Shown here: in pieces, positions 21,470 to 33,501 of the stretch
How positions within the stretch are numbered: the first letter of the stretch is position 1
Layout of the letters: the number at the start of each line of letters is the position of its first letter
Origin: Clarkia xantiana subsp. parviflora
Lineage: Eukaryota; Streptophyta; Magnoliopsida; Myrtales; Onagraceae
Direction: 5' to 3'
NCBI GenBank assembly: GCA_036873135.1
Contig: JAPTYO010000007.1
Location: 25,836,763 to 25,900,762 of the forward strand
Length of the DNA: 64,000 nucleotides
Made by a program: the position numbers and the translations under genes
Notes under the pieces: generated by a model
Database searches by the model: none
Seen by the model: the letters and a program-made list of their open reading frames with translations, nothing else
Told to the model about the DNA's origin: nothing

Positions 21470-21840
21470 CTATGTCGAGCTCGAATTTAATAATACTCGG
21501 CTCGAGTTACTCGTGAACCAAAGCGAATTTCAAGTTCAAATTTATAAGTCGAGTCGAGTTTGATTCTTATTTTTTTTTTTTTGGCAAAAACGAGTTTGAT
21601 TCTTATTATTATTCTTATTTAACACTAATTAATTATTATATAAGTCAACCGAGTTCGAGATTAATCAAATCGAGTTGAGCTTATATATTAATTATTAAAA
21701 ATTATTAATTTATTGTGATGTATAATTGATTAACAAGTTGAGTTAAACCGAACTCAATATTAAACTTGGATTGAAGTCGAATTCGAACTTCAAAATTAAA
21801 AGTCGGCAAAGTTGGAATTCAGCCCACTATATTCCAATTT
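21470..21840. repeat. Remnant of the TCGAGCTCG-rich hAT-like family
   Basis: The sequence ATAATACTCGGCTCGAGTTACTCG and nearby TCGAGTCGAG blocks match, inverted, the element at 32938-33376. No terminal repeats or duplication are evident, so it is probably a truncated copy. Between 21019 and 21470 only AT-rich spacer was seen. Confidence 0.5.
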
Positions 21841-22549
21841 TACGCTCCGTCTCACATGTCACACTATGACGGTCCAAATGTAACTTAGGCCTTAAATCAA
21901 CAATACTTTCTGGTTATATGTAGTAGTATTTGATGATTGTCTTCCATCAATCGAGAAATAAAAGACGGTCAATAATAAACAGCAAAAGAGATGGAATGCA
22001 ATTTACTCAGTTTGTGCCAAAAATTCAAATTCAAACACGAACCCTATTTTGTCGGTGTCTACCTCTACCATCCTCCGAATAGACAGACTATGGATTGCGT
22101 TATTAGCTAATTTCCTCCAATATATAGAAATTACACGGTCGAACAATTACCGGCGTTGACCACGTGATTGTTGTAAAATATAAAAATTGAGATAATGACG
22201 GCTCAATTTGGTCGAAAAAAAAAGAAGATAATGACTGCTCAACATTATGTACCATCATCATCATTTATGTTACCAACAAAAACCATCATCATTTATATAT
22301 TTATATAAACATAACAATAATGATAATAAACTCGTGCACTAAGCTGGTCAGCAAACATTGCCATCATCAAATAATAAATGTGAGACATCAAACATGACGA
22401 TGACAGCATAGTATGGGTTCTGCAGACAAACTATTATTTAATTTAATGAACATTATTATTATTACAAACTTATAATAATAATTGATTTGTGCTCTCGTCT
22501 CATCCGATTATTTTAATTTTACGTCACGTACCTCCATTTACCAACAGTG
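21841..22549. other. AT-rich intergenic sequence
   Basis: No gene or bounded repeat was seen. CATCAT-rich stretches occur near 22250-22290. Confidence 0.45.
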
Positions 22550-22899
22550 ACGTGAGATGAAATCTCATATTACGTTTCACATTATATTCATATTACGTTG
22601 TTTGATTTGTCAAACAACGGAATGTGCATTGTAATGTAATGTCTATTGTAATATGAAATTACGTTCAAACTCTATTCAATGTAATGTAAAATTATATTAT
22701 TTTATTATTATTATTTATTAAATAGATAAAATATTTTGTATTATCTTTATAGTTTATTATGATACTAATATTTTTATTACTAGTTTCTTTTAATTTTTTA
22801 TATACTTTTTGCCATTATTTTTAATATATACTTTATAACTCGTTATTATAATAAATAATAATGCACGTGATATTCGTATAAAATGAGTAAGTCTTTTTG

Positions 22900-23117
22900 T
22901 AATGGATATATATTTCCTTATTATATATTTCCATATAATATTCTTCCTATAGAGATTTTATGTAAATATACCGGTTTCCCATTGTAAATTATCTCTTTCC
23001 TTATTGTACAGATTTTGTATATATAATTCATCTATAAGAGGAAAAATAATAAAAATACTAAACTCACGGCAGAAAGAATATTTTTTCTCTTTAAATTATT
23101 TTTATCAAAACATATTA
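22900..23117 (+). repeat. 5' LTR of the Copia element
   Basis: It begins TAATGGATATATA and ends CATATTA, so termini are TA..TA rather than TG..CA. The end is fixed by the abutting primer-binding site at 23118-23129 and by the TTTTG duplication. Confidence 0.88.
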
Positions 23118-23129
23118 TGGTATCAGAGC
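23118..23129 (+). other. Copia primer-binding site
   Basis: TGGTATCAGAGC is the standard plant initiator-methionine tRNA primer site. It lies directly downstream of the 5' LTR. Confidence 0.92.
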
Positions 23130-23224
23130 AATAACGATCTGGTCTCATTATTTTCTTTCAATTGCAATATCACTGCGATTATTTTTCTTCATCTCTTCTT
23201 CTTGCGTGCTGGACCTTTTCTCTA

Positions 23225-26200
23225 ATGGCGGACTCAAGCGATGATAACGGCTCTAATCCGTTTTACATTCATCAATCGGACAATCTAGGAGTTATTTTGG
23301 TGACCACATTTCTCACATCAGACAATTTCAACACATGGCTTCGAGCAATGGTGATGGCCCTCTCAGCCAAAAACAAACTTGGCTTTGTCGAAGGGTCAAT
23401 TAGCAAGCCGGATTCGTCTTCTCCGAAGTTTTCTGTTTGGGTTAGCTGCAATAACCTTGTATGTTCGTGGCTTGTTAACTCTGTTTCAAAGGATATCGCC
23501 ACTAGCATCCTATATCATGATTCTGCAGCAGCTATATGTGATGAATTGGCGGAGAGCTTTCAACAGATGAATGGTCCTCAATTGTTTCATCTGAAACAAC
23601 GTCTCTCTGAACTCAAACAAGGCCAGTCAACTGTGACAACATATTATACAAACTTGAAGATATTGTGGGATGAAATCTATGCCTCTAAACAGGTTTGTAA
23701 ATGCTCTGATTGTACTTGTGGGGTGTAAAATCTATGTTGAATGATATTAGCACAGAGCATGTTATGATATTTTTGATGGGATTGAACGAATCATTTGCTG
23801 CGGTTCGTGATCAAATTTTGCTTCGTGACCCCTTGCCACCGATCAATAAAGTTTTCTCCTTGATTGTTCAAGCTGAAAATCAACGATCCGTTATGATATC
23901 TAATCCAATTACTGAAGCTATTGCCCTTGCAGTAGAGAATGATGTTCCAAATACAGGTTCTCAAAATAGTAATCTGGCAGTTCGATCAACTCCTAGGCAA
24001 AACTCTGCAGGTGGCCAATTTTCTGTCGGAGGTGGTCGTCAATCGCGTCCCCAATGAACCCATTGTGGCCTTCTTGGCCATGTCAAAGCCAAATGCTACA
24101 AAAAGTGGGGGTATCCTCCTGGTTATCAATCTGGACCAAGAAAAAATCAACCTGCAAATTTTCAATAGCAGCAGCAACGCGGCAAGGCGATGGTTAATTC
24201 TGTCAGCTCGTCTTCAAATGCAAGCACTGACTCAATTTCGGACTCACTCTCTATGCAGCAATGTCAACAACTCATTGCCCATTTGACAGCCCAGATGACC
24301 TCCTTATCCACTGTCGTGGATGGTGTCGCATCCAACACCATTAATTCTGCTATGCAGGGTAAAATCCTTGCTCAGATCTCCAAATTTGATGAATCTGCTT
24401 TAAACTTGTGGATTATTGACTCTGGAGCTGCTCGTCATATATGTTGCGATCGATCCTTATTTACACATCTTCATGGTGTGCATGATATGTTCGTGTATTT
24501 TCCAAATCAAATCAGATTGGCTGTCGAATTTGCAGGTCCAATACAGTTGAATTCACATCTAGTATTAGACGACGTGCTATATATTCCTGACTTCCGGTTT
24601 AACTTGCTATATGTCCGTTGTTTTTGCAACATTCAGCTCTTACAGTCCTTTTTTCGAACACTCATTCTCTGATTCAGGACCTGCAGTAGGTGATTGGGAA
24701 GGGTGATTCATATCAATGAATCTGTTTGCTGCGAATTCCGAAACAAAACGCAAATTCAACATTCACCAAACCATCTCAGAAGAACGTTGCAGCACTTAGT
24801 ACCCTTTGGCACGATAAGCTTGGACATCCAAGCACTGATATTTTAAAATTGCTTAGTAATGTTGTTCCTTCATTAGACTGCTCCTTGGGACCATGTTCTG
24901 TTTGCTCCATGGCGAAACAAAAACGTTTACTGTTTAATAAAGTGAGCAAAACTGTATTTACTAAGCCATTTGAGATTGTGCATATTGATATTTGGGGACC
25001 TTATAATACCCCGACTCATTCTAAGCAGCGTTATTTTCCGACGATTGTGGATGGATTTTCTCGTTGTACTTGGACGTATCTTATGCAGCATAAAGCCGAT
25101 GTCCATACAATTTTTCCGAGATTTTTGGCCATGGCGAATAATCAGTTTCATATTCAAGTACAAGCGGTGAGATCAGACAATGCAAAAGAATTGTTGTTCG
25201 ACGAATTATTCGGCAAGTTGGGTATTCATCACCAATTCTCGTGTGTCGAAACTCCTCAACAAAATTCTATAGTTGAACGAAAGCATCAACATCTCCTGAA
25301 TGTTGCACGAGCTCTTTATTTTCAGTCGCAAGTACCCATCTCATTTTGGAGTGAATGTGTGCTCAAGACCCCTTATTTGATCAATCGAATCTCATCAACA
25401 GCTTTATCCAATAAAAGCCCTTTTGAGTTGTTATTTGGAAATGCCCCGATACATGATCATTTACGGACGTTTGGATGTTTATGCTTCGCTTCCAGATTGA
25501 AAAATGGGCGGGATAAATTTTCTCCTCGAGTCGTCTCCGTCGTCTTCATGGGATATCCTTATGGAGTGAAGGGTTATCGCTTATATAATCCTCAAACTAA
25601 TTCTTTTTTGTCTCTAGAAACCTGATATTTCAGGAGCAAGTATTTCCATTTCACACTCTTAATCCACGACAAGGTGAGCTGAACAATTTTTCGGATATCG
25701 TCTTACCTAATCCTGTCGAGGAGATTTTTCAGCAAGTGCCACCAGATACTGCTCCTATTCAGCCGATGGAATAGGAGCATTACGCAGCTCCTCCCGACGA
25801 CCCTTCAGTTGTACGTCAAGTACACGCTCCTTTCGACCTCCCAACTATCTTCGGGATTTCATCACTGGCACTGTCACCGGGAGTTATCCAATCCAAAACT
25901 ACCTTTCTACTAAGAGACTATCATCTGATTATAAAAGCTTTATTGCATCAATGTCTTCTCATTACGAGCCACAATATTACTCTCAGGCAGTTAAATACCC
26001 AGAGTGGTGTAAAGCAATGAAGACGGAGCTTGCAGCACTGGAATCTCAAAAGACATGGTCACTTATCCCTTTACCAGCCGGCAAACGTATCATTGCTTGC
26101 AAATGGGTTTACCGTACCAAATATCGATCTGATGGGAGTGTCGAACGTCTTAAAGCTCGTCTCGTTGCAAAGGGCTTCACACAAATAGATTGCGTTGATT

Positions 26201-27493
26201 TTACTGACACATTTTCCCCAGTGGCTAAAATTGTGACTTTTCGTATTTTTCTATCTTTGGCCGCTCAAAACGATTGGCACCTATTCCAGCTCGACATCGA
26301 TAATGCATTCCTCAATGGCACACTCAATGAGGAATTCTATATGCAGCTCCCTCCAGGTTATCAACCTGCATCACATGAGTTTGTTCTCTTCTGCAAATTA
26401 CACAAGTCCTTGTATGAAATTCGTCAAGCGTCTCGTGAATGGTACAAAGCATTTTCCAACGCACTTCACCAATTTGGCTTTGCTCAAAGCACTGCCGATA
26501 ATTCATTATTTACTAAGGGAACGGGTAATACATTCATTGTTCTGCTCGTTTATGTTGATGCCATTATTATTGCCAGGAAATCCATTAATTATATTGATCA
26601 GGTCAAGAAACATTTGCTTCACTATTTCAAATTCAAGGACCTTGGTCCTTTGCGGTTTTTCTTAGGGCTAGAAGTGGCTCGTAATTCCCGAGGCATCACA
26701 GTAAACCAACGTCAGTATACCCTTCAGTTGCTTCAAGTGGCTGCCTAGGGATAAAGCCTTCAAATCTGCCTATGTCGAGTGCCAAGTTAGACGCCACTAA
26801 TGGCGACCTTTTGTCCGATCCGCAACAATACCGTCGACTAATTGGAAGACTACTTTATCTTAATCATACTCGTCCAGATATCATGTATGCAGTTCACAAG
26901 CTCAGCCAATTTGTCTCTACACCTACAGTTCCTCACTAAAAGGCAGCGCGACATTTACTTGGCTACCTCAAAAAGGAACCTGGTCTTGGTTTATTTTTCC
27001 CAACTAATTCCCCCTCAAAACTTAGTGGGTTTGTTGATTCGGATTATGCAGCGTGTTCTGACACACGTCGTTCGGTTTCGGGTTTTTGTGTGTTCATTGG
27101 AGGATCTCTTATATCTTGGAAATCCAATAAGAAAACTACGGAGAGCCGTTCATCGGTCGAAGCAGAGTATCGAGCCATGGCTTTAGGAACTAGTGAGCTA
27201 ATTTGGATAGCTTCTCTCTTACGGACATTCCATCATGACGCGTCTCAAGTTTCTCTTTATTGTGATAATCAAGCGGCTTTACACATAGCAAACAATCTGG
27301 TTTTTCATGACGCACTAAGCATATCGAAGTTGATTGTCACTTTGTCCGCGACAAAATTCGTGATGGTTTCGTCAAATTGTTTCATATTCGTTCTCAAAAT
27401 CAGCTAGCGGACGTGTTTACAAAGCCTATCCATCAACCACAATTCAACGATCTTATAGTCAAGCTGGGTTTGGACAATATCTACTCATCGTAA
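23225..27493 (+). pseudogene. Copia gag-pol, degenerate
   Basis: The reading frame starts at the ATG at 23225 with a Gag N-terminal domain. A one-base shift near 23720 moves Gag into another frame. At 24055 the codon for the first Cys of the zinc knuckle is TGA. Protease (WIIDSGAARHIC) lies near 24408. Integrase shows its three acidic positions in HIDIWGP, RSDNAKE and IVERKH. A stop follows at 25623, then further breaks to 25950. RT runs 25951-26748 but its catalytic motif reads YVDAIIIA where Copia has YVDD. RNase H (DSDYAACSDTRRS, SSVEAEYRAM, CDNQAALHIANN) ends with a conserved DVFTKP-type tail. The frame ends at TAA 27491-27493. The copy cannot encode an active polyprotein. Confidence 0.9.
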
Positions 27494-27511
27494 CTCCAGC
27501 TTGAAGGGGCC

Positions 27512-27728
27512 TATTGGATATATATTTCCTCAGTTATATATTTTCATATATTATTTTTCCTATAGAGATTTTATGTAAATATACTAGTTTCCTATTGTAG
27601 ATTATCTTTTTCCTTATTATACATATTTTGTATATGTAATTCATCTATAAGAGGAAGGAATAAAAATTCTAAACTCACGGCAGAAAGACTATTTTTTCTC
27701 TCTAAATTATTTTTATAAAAATATATTA
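27512..27728 (+). repeat. 3' LTR of the Copia element
   Basis: It begins TATTGGATATATA and ends ATATATTA. It is homologous over its full length to 22900-23117 with about 20 differences. The purine tract AGCTTGAAGGGGCC precedes it. Confidence 0.9.
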
Positions 27729-28138
27729 TTTTGTGGCATTTTCTATGAAAGTTATCTTATAAATTATATATATGGTTTTAATTAATAGAATTTTAGTAGT
27801 TGTGCGCACTGAGTTTAAATATTTGGTCTTTAGAATTCATAAATGACTATAATATTAACCACTCACATAATTTTTAAGAAGTTAGTTGTTCTCAAAATAT
27901 ACATTCTTTTAAATCTTATCATATTAAGATATAATATACTCTCATATATATTAATATAATAATAACAATGTCACATTACAATGCACATTACAACACATAC
28001 CAAACACTGTAATTTGACATTACATTCCACATTACATCACAACCAAATATTGTAGTATAACATTACATTACGTAGCTCACATTACTTGTAATCTCACATT
28101 TCAAGTAATCTCACATTACGTCCATCCAAACGCCCCCT

Positions 28139-28630
28139 AAAAGAGTAAGGAGAGAGCAATTGTGATTTTGATTAATAGAAAATAAAATATTATAATTATT
28201 AATTTGCTTACTAATGTATGGAAAGTTGAACTATTTGATAGCTAAATTTTTGTTTTTTGAATATTTAGTTAGCTGGTGACAAAAAAAGGGTTAAATTTGC
28301 TATTTCAGTAAAGATTTTCTTCTTTTAGCTGATGAAAAAATTAAATAATAATTTGTTTGATTGTCGAAACATATATTAGTAATGTGTGGTGCTTTTAATT
28401 TGTTCATCACGTGCTGGACACGTGACCATTTCATCCAAAGTCCAAAGTCTTCTTCAGAATGATAACCCAGTAAAAAGTTTCATTCACATATTCACTATCT
28501 CCCCCTGTTACAAATTATTATTTCTTTCACAAGTGTCTTAGGGTGTCCTTATTAGGATAGGACAGGGACACCCATTAGGCTGTTAGCACTATGTCCTTTT
28601 TTTTTTTTTGGTAATAACTATGTCCATCCT
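28139..28630. other. AT-rich spacer
   Basis: No gene or bounded repeat was seen. Confidence 0.45.
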
Positions 28631-28696
28631 TAAGAGCACATTCAATGGTAGTGCTCCTAGTTCTATATTGTAAATATATCATCGTAGAGAGTTCAT

Positions 28697-29270
28697 AGTG
28701 TCTAGGGGTGAGCAAATTACCCAGTTGGAACCGGAACCGGAACCGGATCGGAACCGGTCATTTGGTAGGTTCCGGGTAAATGTAAATGGTTCTGGTATGG
28801 TTCTGGGATTAAATTTCAAGAATCGGTATTTTCGGTTCCGGTTCCGGGATAAGCTTTCGGGTACCCAAATACCCGGAACCGGAACCGTTATATATATATA
28901 AATTAAAAAAACACTAAACATTTAACAAATTTAAAATTGGTTTGTGGAAAATGTTATAATTATTTTTATGATTCACTTGGTATAACATAAATTTCAGTTT
29001 CAATTGGCTACCGAGAACCCGGTTCCAACTGGGTATCTAGAACCCGGTTACAACTAGTACCTAAAATTATATTATTTAGTTTGAAAATTTGTAACCGGTT
29101 CCTTAACGGGTACCCGGAACCGATTGGCTCTTAACGGTTCTGGTACGGTTCCGGTTCCTAAATATTCTGGTACGGTTCTGGGTAATAAAGTTAGGAACCG
29201 TTTAGTATTGGTCTGGTTCTGGGATACCCTAAAAGTACTGGGTACCCGGAACCGCTCACCCCTAAGTGTC
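28697..29270. mobile_element. hAT-like element with TAGGGGTGAGC ends
   Basis: The element is 28703-29264 (562 bp). The left end is TAGGGGTGAGC and the right end is its exact inverse GCTCACCCCTA. AGTGTC borders both sides (28697-28702 and 29265-29270). The repeat can be extended to 8 bp only if the terminal TA is shared. The interior is built of GGAACCGG/CCGGTTCC motifs. Copy 1 of the Harbinger-like host lacks it, giving an empty site. The ORFs inside are not protein-like. Confidence 0.8.
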
Positions 29271-29855
29271 TAGTGTTATTTACTGTTGGTTCCTACTTAT
29301 AATGATTAAATAGGAACTTGTCTTTCCAATGAGAATGCCTTGTTTCAAAATGAGAGTTCCTAGTTCCAATTTTTACCATTGGACGCTGACTAGGCGCCAC
29401 TAGACGTGACTAGAATTACTAATATTACTATTTTTCCATTATCGAGTGAATAGTAAAGTAGGACAGTGCCTACTAGTAGGAACTCCCACGTTACTGTTCA
29501 TATCGGTGCCAACTTTTTAATATTATTTTATTCAATTGGTTTGCTTCTCTCTTTGATTTGTATATATATTCTGTTACGCTATGTCAGATAATGACATGAG
29601 CCGTAATCAGTTATTTAAATATTAAGTAAGATAAATAATGGTACAAACCAAAATGACTACTTTATAACTTCGAATTAATTTCAGAATTACCAGATCTAAT
29701 TTGTTTATATTTTAACATGTTGAACAACCGTCAATTCTAAATTTTGAAATAGTATAAAATTTCATATTATTAAATATGAAAAAAAAAATCTTAAAAAAAT
29801 ATATTATTTTAATGCATATATATTTCTATCTAATTACTTATATTATTATATGAAA

Positions 29856-30189
29856 AAAATTGTTCATGATAAATTGTTATAAAATTTATAATTTTAGAAT
29901 GATATATAATATATTTATGATTTACGTATATTGAAAATCATTAGTAAAAATAAATTATTAATATATATGTAACTGATTTACTAATATGATTCGATGGATA
30001 TGCATAACATGAATCGACCGACGGTAATGAATCAAGATATGCCAATCATCGTATAATAGATCTTGTATAAAATATATATCGAAATATAATATTCAATTAC
30101 GCGATAAAGAGAAACATAAAAAATTACAAGAGGATTTAGTCGAACATCTCTGTCAATTTAGTAATGTGTGTGACAATTCTATGTAGTCT

Positions 30190-30245
<56 letters not shown>

Positions 30246-31953
30246 TTTTATTTTAGTTGGAAACTTTAATGTATTATTTATATATTTTTTGTACTGTAAT
30301 TCTTAAATTTTTGCGATCATTATTTAAAAAAAATAAAAATTAGGTGTTCATACCAAAAGAATCATTTTTAAAAAAGTTATAGTACGTAAATAACTGAACT
30401 ATTACCCTAACGACGTCGAGTTTTGAATTTCGGGTTAACGATACATGTCGGTCAAAGTTGGAATCCAAATATTTAATATAAAATTGACCAACTTTGACGA
30501 ATTTGTAAAAATGTAAAATCAATTACTTTTTTTTTTTATGATTTTGTATATATTTTTTCTAAATATGAATATTTAAATTATATATAATGTAAACCAACAC
30601 CAATCACCCGAACCATCACGCTAGTTAAATTCTATGGTTTCCTTTCAACTTTCAAACTTCACATTTGATACCCTTTCAAACGGTCCCACCCAAAAGCCAT
30701 TTTCCTTCAACCTCCTTCAGTCTATCGGTTTTCTCATTCACACTATAACGGGTTGTGGAACTAATAAGAGACATCGGTTTACTTCATCGACGAAGAAACA
30801 ATTTGCCATACATAATAATATATGGTGCCTAATTCATTGCTCTCACTATTTATCTTATTTTAACTTCATTTCACTGTTATATTATCATTGGTTGAATTAA
30901 AGGTCGTAAATGAATTTGACAGTTTACACTTGATTATGATTTATAGTGATCCTATATATGGCGGCGATATGCAAGTCTCAGAACAACCCATGGGTAACCA
31001 ACTCATTTTTGTTTAAACTTTACGTTGATTTTTTTTTTCCAACAATACTTTACATAATTAATAAGACGAGTTTGGTGTCTCTTATTAACGGTTTATTGAT
31101 TTTTCCTTGATTTTTTAAACAATATGGATGGTTTGCCAAGTACCTTTCTAAAACTCCACTAAATAGGCTTCTACATTTTAAACTACGTAGACCCACTATA
31201 TATTTAAGGGTAATGGTGTCATAACTAAATCTATAATATGTAAAGATTTAAAACCCTATAACCCACAGCATAAGTTAATGTGTATATCCTTAAAAAAATG
31301 TTATTTAATAAATTTTTGTTCAACTTTTAATTATTCCGCTTAACTATTTGTTTCTAGTTTTCTTAGTCTAAAATTATGCGTATTACAATTACAATTATTT
31401 TCTTATAAACTTGGTTAACAAATTAAGAGGAATCATGACCAATTAACATATAAATGAGTATTCTCTATTCCATGCAAATCACATTTACTGTCATATGTTA
31501 TCCTTTAATAATTGTTATATTCTAGATTTAACACTGAATATTTGCTTTCATTCAATATTCCTAGAGGCTATTATCTATATATGGAAATTAATTAGGACAA
31601 TATGGAAATTAATTAGGACAATCTAACAATAGAATCTGAAAAGTATATATTTTCTTTATACAGTCACTTTTTAATGACCACTTTTAAATTTGATAATAAA
31701 ATGGCCATTTTAAAGTGAAGAGAAGACTGAAAACATGCTATTGTATGTTCGTTCGATCATTCGTTTAGTGAGGTATTAGCACTTACTCTATCCTTATATA
31801 ATTTTTTTTTATTTTGTATCTCCTCCTGAACATAAACGCTACATGTGTGCAACGCACACGAAAAAATTCTAATGTTTTAAAAAAAAAAAAAATCATACTG
31901 TGAGTATGTAATTATGTGGGTCTCAATATAAAAGTCGAACTTGTCTTCCACCA
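29856..31953. other. 2.1-kb sequence absent from Harbinger copy 1
   Basis: The segment is AT-rich, with a (TA)n microsatellite at about 30196-30241. No transposase is visible. Near its right end, GTGTGCAACGCACAC followed by GAAAAAATTCTAA|T at 31846-31873 resembles a Helitron 3' terminus (hairpin then CTRR). Whether the whole segment is an insertion or was deleted from copy 1 is open. Confidence 0.45.
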
Positions 31954-32204
31954 TTGGAGAGAATTCCAAGAGAGTTCCAATATTACTGTAGCAGAGTCAT
32001 CTCGATGAGTTGGCCATTTCGATGAGTTGACAATGACATGACAGCTGACGTGAAGAAACTAGGCACTCACCATTGAAAGTGATCTAATGAGTGAATTCTT
32101 TACTATACTTTTAAAATAACTTTCTTTCCATCGAATTAGCTTGTATATGATAAACCACTGGTATGGAAGATTTTATCTATTCCGAGAACTCAAATTCGAA
32201 AACT

Positions 32205-32475
32205 TTAATTGCACCATCGGGTCCAATTGACCCAGCCATGGATCGCACCATGGCTATGTCAATTGGACCTTAGAGTCCAATTGGGTTCTTTTAGTGTTAA
32301 ATTACAAAAATTAAAAGTTAAGTGTATAAATTTGAGTACTAAATTAAACAAAATAAAAGTATTTATCGGTCAGACTTAACGTTTGACTAACGGATGCACC
32401 AAAATCCTACAAAATGCAAATACTTGACACAAAAAATCTACAAAATAAAACATATTACACAAAAAAAAAAACCTA
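32205..32475. repeat. Partial relative of the 33.5-kb foldback family
   Basis: It carries inverted CCAATTGACC/GGTCCAATTG motifs and CCATGG palindromes. The right arm then has GACTAACGGATGCACCAAAA and TTTGAGTACTAAATTAAACAAAATAAAA, both also present in the element at 33511-34639. Only one arm is recognisable. Confidence 0.4.
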
Positions 32476-32603
32476 GAATGATCGAACATTACCAAAAAGA
32501 CTCTTTAACCCTATAATGTATATATAGTACAACTAAAATAAAGTCAACGTAATTTAAGTTAGTTTTAAATTATTATTTTTTTCCAGCCCTTAAATTAAGT
32601 ACG

Positions 32604-32865
32604 TTGATATTGGATTTTTCTACCATGCTCCAAGAGCATCATGCTTTTGGTTTTTTTATCACTAGGGTGGACCTAATTGTAACACATGTAAAAATTTTAA
32701 AGTATGAAAAAATATAAAAAAAATTAACCACACCTAATATTTGCACCATACTATTAATAATATCAATTTCCTTCTAGGGTTCACTTTTAGGGCAATAGAA
32801 AAATACGAAAATAAGTACCAAAAGCATGGTGCTCTTGGAGCATGATAGAAAGATCCATTGATATT
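32604..32865. mobile_element. MITE family A, copy 2, 8-bp duplication
   Basis: The element is 32612-32857, flanked by TTGATATT at 32604-32611 and 32858-32865. It is an inverted relative of 8426-8662, sharing CATGCTCCAAGAGC and the internal GGGCAATAG(C)AAAATAC-type blocks. No ORF is present. Confidence 0.8.
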
Positions 32866-32929
32866 TGTGTAAGAAAAGTTAACTATTTTTATTTATCACT
32901 CATGTAATATGATTCATTCTCTGTCATAA

Positions 32930-33384
32930 CTCATAATTAGGTGTGAAACGAATCGAGTATTTGTTAAGCTTGACTCAAATTGATTATTATTTGTCAAGCT
33001 CGAACTCGAACTCGACCGAACTCTAATTTTAAAACTCAATCTCGACTCCAAAATCGAGCTCGGATCGACTTAACTCGTTAGCCAATTATACATTACAATA
33101 AATTAGCTTTTCTAATAATTAAAAAAATTGAGCATGACTCGACTCGAAATCGGTTGAGGAATGTATAATTGATTAGTATTAAATAAGCATAATAATAAGA
33201 ATCAACTCAATCTAACCCGACTTATAAACTCAAGCTCGAAACTAATTTAAACATGCGAGTAACTCGAGCCGAGTATTATCAAGCTCGGGCTCGGCATACC
33301 AAAAAGCTTGACTCCAGCTTGGCTCGACTCGAAATTTTTCGAGTAAAATTCGAGTTTTGACTCATTAACACCCCTAGTCATAAT
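32930..33384. mobile_element. hAT-like element rich in CTCGA motifs
   Basis: The element is 32938-33376. The left end is TAGGTGTGAAACGA and the right end, inverted, TAGGGGTGTTAATGAG. Flanks are CTCATAAT and GTCATAAT, an 8-bp duplication with one mismatch. The interior repeats ACTCGA/TCGAGC motifs. Remnants of the family occur at 21470-21840 and possibly 57130-57480. Confidence 0.7.
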
Positions 33385-33501
33385 CTAACCAATACAAAAT
33401 CAACTTTAATTATATTCAATTTTATTTTAATTACATGGTTAATAATATATATATTATAGAGTAAAAACTAAAACCATGCAGAGTACTGAATTAAGTTTTT
33501 T

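Larger units (their letters stand above)
22895..27733 (+). mobile_element. Ty1/Copia retrotransposon with TA..TA LTR ends
   Basis: The element is 22900-27728 (4829 bp) with the 5-bp duplication TTTTG at 22895-22899 and 27729-27733. The LTRs are about 218 bp and visibly diverged (roughly one difference in ten), so insertion is old. The primer-binding site TGGTATCAGAGC (initiator tRNA-Met type) starts immediately after the 5' LTR. The purine tract GAAGGGGCC precedes the 3' LTR. The domain order protease-integrase-RT-RNase H defines Copia. Coding sequence is interrupted several times. Confidence 0.92.
22550..28138. mobile_element. Possible Tourist-like element split by the Copia insertion
   Basis: The right end, inverted, reads GGGGGCGTTTGGATGGACGT next to TAA at 28139, typical of Harbinger/Tourist MITEs. 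Sequence at 27960-28138 and 22550-22700 shares repeated ACATTAC/GTAATGT motifs in inverted orientation. The left terminus is not clear. The Copia element sits between the two halves. Confidence 0.35.
28631..32087. mobile_element. PIF/Harbinger-like element, copy 2, with nested insertions
   Basis: The element is 28634-32084, flanked by TAA at 28631-28633 and 32085-32087. Ends are GAGCACATTCAATGG and, inverted, GATCACTTTCAATGG. It matches copy 1 (721-1457) in the segments about 28634-28702, 29265-29855 and 31954-32084. A hAT-like element (28703-29264) and about 2.1 kb of extra sequence (29856-31953) interrupt it. Confidence 0.65.

Noticed and set aside
30196..30241. (TA)n tract as a functional element
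   Set aside because: Ordinary dinucleotide microsatellite, common in AT-rich plant DNA.
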